Of a stretch of 64,000 bases of DNA, positions 58,846 through 64,000 are shown piece by piece (within the stretch, counting starts at the first letter, position 1; the number at the start of each line of letters is the position of its first letter). The stretch comes from Dasypus novemcinctus (lineage: Eukaryota; Chordata; Mammalia; Cingulata; Dasypodidae). The stretch spans positions 193,483,216 through 193,547,215 of the forward strand of contig NC_080673.1 in the NCBI RefSeq assembly GCF_030445035.2, written 5' to 3'. The notes under the pieces were generated by a model. The model ran no database searches. It was not told where the DNA came from and worked only from the letters and a program-made list of their open reading frames with translations. A program made the translations under genes and the position numbers.

Positions 58846-59555
58846 AAGTTCTGCTCCTTCAATCTGTCACCTCTCACATAAGAAATTGTGCACAGCCCTG
58901 GAAACAAGAGCTGGTGTACAGTGGGCCTTTGTGGTAAAGCATCTGAACTGAGAACCAGTGCCCCAGGGATTGGAGCCGGGACAGGAGCAAGTTCTGCACT
59001 GGCAGGATTTGAGTAATCCAAACCCTGAAAACTGCTCTTCCTCCGCCTTCCCCATTCTCTTTGAATGGCCCTCCTGGCTACAAAACCTCCCAAGCTAGCA
59101 ACATGCCCCAAGAATGGACAAAGCAAATACTTGCGTCCAGCTCAGGGGACAGGGAACAACTCGCAGGGCCACCCCAGCCCAGGGCAGTGTTTATCATGGA
59201 CAGGCACAGTTACAAATCACTGACAGACATTGCCCAGTTATTCCTACAACAGTCTAGGAGGTAGAAACTCCCGTTATCCCACCCTACATGGAGAAGACTC
59301 AGGCACAGAGATGTTTAGTAACTTCCAAAGGTCACCCAGGCTTCAGAACCCCTGCCCAAGTTCAGGCTCTCAGTCACCCTTCCAGAAGCTCAGCATTGGA
59401 TTCAGGCTCGTCTCTGCCAACAATCTTGCCCCTTTCAGAGTCTTTCTACATAATAGCCTTCCAACAGTGCCCCTCCCTGCTTCAGATCCAGTGGAAACCC
59501 CTGTGAGAAGAAATAGAGTAAACTAGACTTACCATGGCTCAGAGATTTAAAGTGG
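58846..59555. other. Intergenic, nothing recognised
   Basis: 'ccctacatggagaagactcaggcacagag' at about 59281 is an ancient-repeat word. No gene is supported. Confidence 0.45.
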
Positions 59556-59829
59556 AGTGGGACTTCATATATATATGAAGTTCATATATAAATGATATAA
59601 AGATAATATAATAATAGGGTAGGTTGGGGGAAAATACTTTCATTAGTAGTAATATTTTTGTTTTGTTTTGTTTATTTTTAATTAAAGTTAATAGATCACA
59701 AGGAATGTTACACTAAAAAACATAAAAAAACAAAAAACATGAGAGGTTCCCATATAAGCCACTCCCCACCCTCACCACATCATTAGTAGTAATATTTTGA
59801 CAATGCTCTTTAATCATTAAAAATGTTTG
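59556..59829 (+). mobile_element. L1 3' end, left part, interrupted
   Basis: 'agataatataataatagggt', 'ggttgggggaaaatact' and 'agtagtaatattttgacaat' match 40275-40360 of the inverted L1. The matching continuation ('acaacaacacaagatgtttg', 'ttttgtaagttcacag') is at about 61085-61240, so one older L1 is split by later insertions. Confidence 0.65.
59659..59779 (-). mobile_element. 121-bp L1 3' end inserted into the older L1
   Basis: The complement shows the G-rich tract, 'cttatatgggaacctctcat' and 'agtgtaacattcc' of the family 3' end. The perfect 19-bp repeat tcattagtagtaatatttt flanks it (59640-59658 and 59780-59798). Confidence 0.9.
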
Positions 59830-59832
59830 GAC

Positions 59833-60597
59833 CGGGGGCAAGATGGCGTCCGAGGAGGTGGGGCAAGATGGCATCCAAATCCTGTAGGAAGTAAAATGTG
59901 GAGTTACAAATCAAATATAAATTGGTCCTGGCATTTATTTTTATTCAAGTAATTATCTTTACTGGAAGAATATGTTGTGTCCAGAACCCAGAAAGGATGT
60001 TGTGGCTTTTGAGAGGGTCACAAGCTATCTCTGGACAGGGTCAGGGATGGAATGACCCTTGGTTTATCAAATAAATATTTGGAATTTAACCAAAAATCAT
60101 TTGCATTCTGTGTGGAGCGATGGCCCATTCCCTCTTTGTAAACTCTGAGTGTGAACGGTGAATATTTGCATGTCCCTAATGAGTGTGACAAATGACTCTC
60201 CCCAGGGGAGGGTATTATCAATATAATACCATCCCCGTGTTCCTGGAGGAGGGTGGACGCAGTTGAATCTTGCCTGCAACTGTAAAGATTGTGATGGCCA
60301 GGCTGCTCGAGCACCCCATGGGTAGCCTGGTAAAGCAGTTGCATCCCTTCAGAGATGAAGGCTAACTGAATCTGAGAGACTGTTGAAATAGACACTGAAC
60401 AGAATATATTAGACACTGAACAGAATTTATAACAGCAAAATATTTGCCAGCTGCTGGTCAGATGAAATCAACAGTTTTAATTGTGGGTATGGGAAACTTG
60501 AACCACAGCATCAGACTGAGGAATCCAGCGTGAGGCACCAATCCTGCTTTCCAGGATTAAGAACAGGCTAGATCACCACGCTATGAGGGGGGGCAGT
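59833..60597. other. Unrecognised 765-bp segment joined to an RPS19 retrocopy
   Basis: It begins 'accgggggcaagatggcgtc' with a second 'ggcaagatggcatcc' 28 bp later. A 21-bp unit (tagacactgaacagaat plus flank) is tandemly repeated at about 60388-60430. It ends at the 5' end of the RPS19 copy. I cannot assign a family. A 132-aa minus-strand open frame (60018-60416) has no recognisable product. Confidence 0.4.
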
Positions 60598-61043
60598 GCT
60601 CATTCCCCTGGCGGGCAGCACGGAGCCCTGTGGTGCCTGGAGTAACTGTATAAAAAGACTCTCTGGCAGCCTTCCACAAAAAGTCCAGGAAGCTGAAAGT
60701 TCCCCAGTGGGTAGGCACTGTCCAGCTGGTCCTACGACGAGAACTGGTTCTACACAGCAGTGCAGCTCCTGCACCTCTGGGGTGGTGCTGGGGCCCACTC
60801 CATGACCAAGATCTACAGGAGACGTCAGAAATGGCGTCATGCCCAGTGGCTTCAGCTGAGGCTCCAAGAGTGGCCACCACGTCATCCAAGACCTAGAGGG
60901 GCCAAAAATGGTTGAAAAGGACCAAGATGGGGCCTGCAGACTGACACCTCAGGGACAGATCTGGAAAGAACTCCAGACAGGGCCAGCTGCCAACAAGAAA
61001 CATTAGAAGAAATAATGCTGGGTTAATAAAATGCCTCATTCAT
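60598..61043 (+). pseudogene. RPS19P: RPS19 processed pseudogene
   Basis: This is a retrocopy of ribosomal protein S19 mRNA. It starts near the pyrimidine-rich 5' end of the mRNA ('cattcccctggcgggcagca'). The start codon is GTG at 60633, followed by Pro-Gly-Val-Thr-Val and an immediate TAA. It also carries an early deletion of about 19-21 codons' worth of sequence in two places: after codon 6, and before the ENWFYT region. Recognisable segments include DENWFYT (about 60735), SMTKIY (about 60803), MVEKDQDG (about 60911) and LTPQGQ (about 60943). It ends with AACAAGAAACAT and TAG (61004-61006), AATAAA (61025-61030) and an A-rich tail. It has no introns. It is clearly non-functional. Confidence 0.88.
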
Positions 61044-61078
61044 TAAAAAAAAATTAAAAATTAATAAAATTTTAAAAA

Positions 61079-61240
61079 TTAAAGTGTTCAACAACAACAC
61101 AAGATGTTTGTGGAAGGATGAGGTATGAGAACCCTGTATAATGTTATATGTCTCTGTTTTGTAAGTTCACAGCTGTTACTATACACTTATTGCTTATGTA
61201 TGAGTGAGGTACTTCAACAAATTTTTAAAAAATGGAGTGG
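61079..61240 (+). mobile_element. L1 3' end, right part of the interrupted copy
   Basis: 'gatgtttgtggaaggatgag', 'ttttgtaagttcacagctgt' and 'tacacttattgcttatgtatg' match 40401-40510. It ends in an A-rich stretch near 61225-61233. Confidence 0.65.
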
Positions 61241-62035
61241 GGAGGACATTCTGGAGGTTACTCTTACACAATCTCAGTTGGTGATCACAAAGTGCCAAAG
61301 CCTGCAGGACTCAAACAACAATATTCCTCAAAGCTCTCAGGACAGCTGGACGCCATCAAGAAACCAAAGACGAGGAGCTGCGGAAACTGTCTAAGCTGAA
61401 GGGCATTCAAAGTAACCCAAATATCCACCAGCCACACACAACTTCTGTCAACTTCTTTTCTTTAAAAACCTTTGCCTGGGGGAAGCGGATGTGGTTCAAC
61501 AGATAGAGCATCCGCCTAGCACATGGGAGGTCCAAGGGTTCCATACCCAGGGCTTCCTGGCTTGTGTGGTGAGCTGGCCCACGCGCAGTGCTGCTGCGTG
61601 CAGGAAGTGCCAACCCCCGCAGGGATGCCCCTGTATAAGGGTGAACCCCACACAAGGAGTGGCCCCTGTGCAAGAAGAGTCACCCCACCTGAAACCACAG
61701 CCTGCCCAGGAGTGGTGCCACACACACGGAGAGCTGACGCAGAAAGATGATGCAATCAAAAGAGATGCAGATCCCCAGTGCCACCTGATGAGAACACAAG
61801 CGAACACAGAACACACAGAGAATGGACACAGAGAGCTGACAACGGTGGGGGCGAATAAAGAAATACATCTTTAAAAAAAAAACAAATCTTTGCCTGGGAG
61901 GGCCAAGATGGGTCATGATTTGGGTTGCTGCCCGAGTCTGTGCTCCCCAAATTGCAATTCTAAGACCCCAAATAATTCTAAAACCCCAAATAAACACCTT
62001 TGGTGCCTTGCAGCTGAGTTTGTTATTTCTCCGAT
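61241..62035 (+). mobile_element. Probable endogenous retrovirus LTR, split by a SINE
   Basis: 'tttctttaaaaacctttgcctggg' followed after the SINE by 'gggttgctgcccgagtctgtgctccccaaa' and 'ccccaaataaacacctttgg', then 'gttatttctccgatgga', follows the TATA-R-poly(A)-U5 order of a gammaretrovirus-like LTR. The ends are not defined and no coding part is seen. Confidence 0.4.
61481..61887 (+). mobile_element. DAS-SINE, full length, sense
   Basis: The head GGAAGCGGATGTGGTTCAAC is at 61481. The body contains repeated CCC(T)GTGCAAG-type units, then 'gagaatggacacagagagct' and a tail with AATAAAGAAATACATCTTT and A(n). The 11-bp repeat ctttgcctggg flanks it (61470-61480 and 61888-61898). Confidence 0.92.
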
Positions 62036-63370
62036 GGACACCCCTAATGTAGCCCAAGGCTCTGAAGTCTTCCCTTGGCATCTTCTGCTGGCCCAGATCT
62101 CATTAAGACACCCCCTCCCCCTCACTCGCACCCCTAGGTGCTCCCGGCCCTGGAGACGACCCCGACTCCTGGGCTTTTGCTGCTCCCTCTGTTTCTTCCT
62201 CTTTCTTCCCTCCTTCCAGTCTCCATCGTATCAGGCCCAATTCACTTTGTAAGAAAAGATTTACTGGGATTTTTTGAAAAATAGAGACCTGTTTTTTTTT
62301 AATTAAAAAGAAAAGATGCCACTGACTTCATATTACATATTTAGAAGTAATACATTGAGGTAGCTAGAAAGTTAAAAAAAAAAAAAAAGCAGAACAGAAA
62401 GGTACAAAGTGAAAACAGAAAGCATTTTTTTCTCTTTCCCATCATATTCCCCATAGGAAAGCACTATTAATTGACAAGTGTCTTGGGATTTTACCACCAC
62501 CCACCTAATCTAGATGCATAGACCAGCATATCCTGCTCCCCAATTAAAAGCTCTCTGTGTAATAGGTTTTATTTTTTAAACGGTTTTACATCTTGCCTTT
62601 TCCACTTAGTAGATATTGGACATCTCTCCATAGTAACTCATACAAATCTGCTCCCCTCTTTAGAGGCTGCTGAGCAATCCATAGCAGACTTGCCTAATTT
62701 TTTCAATCAAGTCCTGTGAATAAACACTTTAGTTGTTTCCACTATTTTTACTATCACGATCACCATTGCACAGATACCTGGGCAAAATATCCTAAGCCCA
62801 TAGGATCAATCCCCACTAGGTGGGTTGCTGGGTCAGGAATACTTGCAGCCTTTGTTTTGGTGGGTTGTACCAAATTCTCCACTTTTGAAAATCTCCCCCA
62901 TTTATGCACCAGCAGCTATAGATTAGAGCCCATTTCTGAGACTGACATCAACCTGTGTATAATCTGCCCCCAACCTACACTCATGTTAATTCATCTTAAA
63001 GACAATGTTTCAGTCTCTGGGAGAAGTCTGCTGCCTGGCTGCTCCAGCTGAATGGAAATTCCCCTTCTGGGCCTCTGAATGGTCTTCTGTCTTGGATATG
63101 GTTGTCATGTGTTACAACCCAGCTCCAGAAGGGTCCGGGTGGAGGTGGTGGCAAGACTAAAGGGCACACTTGGCGCATAATCAGACACAAGAGACTTGCG
63201 GACAGGAAAGAGTCTCTCTGGTGGCAACAGCCCAGAGAATGAACACAGAACTCTGCAAAGAGGGGGGGAAATGAGGGGCAATAGATAAGGTCTCAGAACA
63301 AAGACGCTTTATAATAGAGTTTCTGCTAGGGTCACATGAAGCACATAAACAGGGTCTGGAGAGGTTATTG
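62036..63370. other. Intergenic, nothing recognised
   Basis: A-runs near 62380. The block at 62700-62900 ('tgaataaacactttagttg', 'caccattgcacagatacctg', 'gggttgctgggtcaggaat') resembles an old L1 or L2 3' end, but I cannot fix its borders. Confidence 0.45.
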
Positions 63371-63372
63371 TA

Positions 63373-64000
63373 TTAGGTTAGTGCAAAAGGAATTGTGGTT
63401 TTGGGCTGTGAATTTTAAATCATTATAACTACTCTCCAACACATTTTTATTAATCAAAATAGGAACCATTACAATCAACACATTTTTGCCAACAAGAGAT
63501 AAGTTTGTTGTAGCGTAAAAATCCATGCTTCGGGATTCGATGGACTCTTGGAAAGCTTTTTCTGCATCCTGCTGGTTGTGGGAGTGTTTTTCCCCACAAA
63601 AAGTTGTCAAGATACTTGAAGAAGTGCTAGTTGGTTGGCAAGAGGTCAGGTGAATATGGCAAATGAGGCAAAACTCTGTAGCCCAATTTGTTCAACTTTT
63701 AAAGCATTGGTTGTGTGACATGTAGTTGGACATTGTCATGGAGAAGAATTGGGCCCTTTCTGTTGACCAATACCAGCTTCAGGCGTTGCGGTTTTTGGTG
63801 CATCTCATCGATTTGCTAAGCGTACCTCTCAGATGTAATGGTTTCAACAGGATTCAGAAAGCTGTAGGGGATCAGACTGGCAGCAAATAAACAGTGACCA
63901 TGACCTATTGTTTGGTGCAAGTTTGTTTTGCAAAGTGCTTTGGAGCTTCATCTTGGTCCAACCACTGAGCTGGTCATGGCCAGTTGTCATATAAAATCCA
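63373..64000 (-). pseudogene. Decayed Hsmar1-like mariner transposon, transposase on minus strand
   Basis: The terminal inverted repeat TTAGGTTAGTGCAAAAGGAA begins at 63373, directly after a TA (63371-63372). On the minus strand the transposase C-terminal half is recognisable. It shows L-L-H-D-N (codons at 63732-63746), then S-P-D-L-L-P-T-N (N codon 63630-63632), with exactly 35 codons from the Asp of HDN to that Asn. This is the D34D spacing of mariner, with Asn in place of the last Asp. Next come 'TFCGEKHSHNQQDAEKAFQE' and 'ESRSMDFYAT'. An in-frame TAG follows the Asn, another stop lies near 63700, and a frameshift follows DFYAT, so no active enzyme can be made. The 5' end lies beyond the window. 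Confidence 0.88.

Noticed and set aside
60018-60416. 132-aa minus-strand open frame
   Set aside because: No recognisable family and it lies in an unassigned segment next to a pseudogene.

Overview
The window is mammalian genomic DNA, most likely from a xenarthran, probably an armadillo. The clearest sign is the SINE content. At least ten copies or dimers carry a tRNA-like head with the pattern 'GCGGATGTGGCTCA ... CACATGGGAGGTCC', which I recognise as the DAS-SINE type of Dasypus. They sit beside a lineage-specific L1 3' end with a G-rich tract and poly(A), and beside old pan-mammalian repeats (MIR, L2, MER5-like).

Gene layout, left to right, all on the plus strand: the 3' end of PROM1 (a 40-nt exon holding the stop codon at 4645-4684, then the 3' UTR exon at 5312 to about 6455), FGFBP2 (CDS 13469-14068), and FGFBP1 (CDS 30750-31424). 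This is the mammalian PROM1-FGFBP2-FGFBP1 order seen in reverse relative to human chromosome 4p15. CD38 would be expected beyond the right edge, and no exon of it is seen here. FGFBP1 and FGFBP2 are paralogous secreted, cysteine-rich FGF carrier proteins. Each has its whole coding region in one exon. FGFBP1 has a spliced 5' leader and FGFBP2 probably a spliced 3' UTR. PROM1 is a five-pass membrane glycoprotein.

About 32 kb to the right of FGFBP1 contain no exon I can support. That region is a stack of nested retroelements: two solo LTRs with 5-bp target duplications, one of them inside an L2; several L1 3' ends; DAS-SINEs; a dead RPS19 retrocopy; and at the right edge a decayed Hsmar1-like mariner.

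The most interesting observations are these. (1) A full-length U6 snRNA copy is fused to an L1 3' end, with matching target-site duplications and an L1 endonuclease site. (2) An 81-nt near-perfect hairpin of about 34 bp lies between FGFBP2 and FGFBP1. (3) FGFBP2 has lost both cysteines of the C-terminal C-x7-C pair that FGFBP1 keeps. (4) Two L1 copies have a twin-priming type 5' inversion, one of them ending in a SINE inside the same duplication. (5) Two L1 insertions are extremely short (43 and 121 bp) with perfect 16- and 19-bp duplications. Comparisons with human genes rest on memory of those sequences, not on a search.
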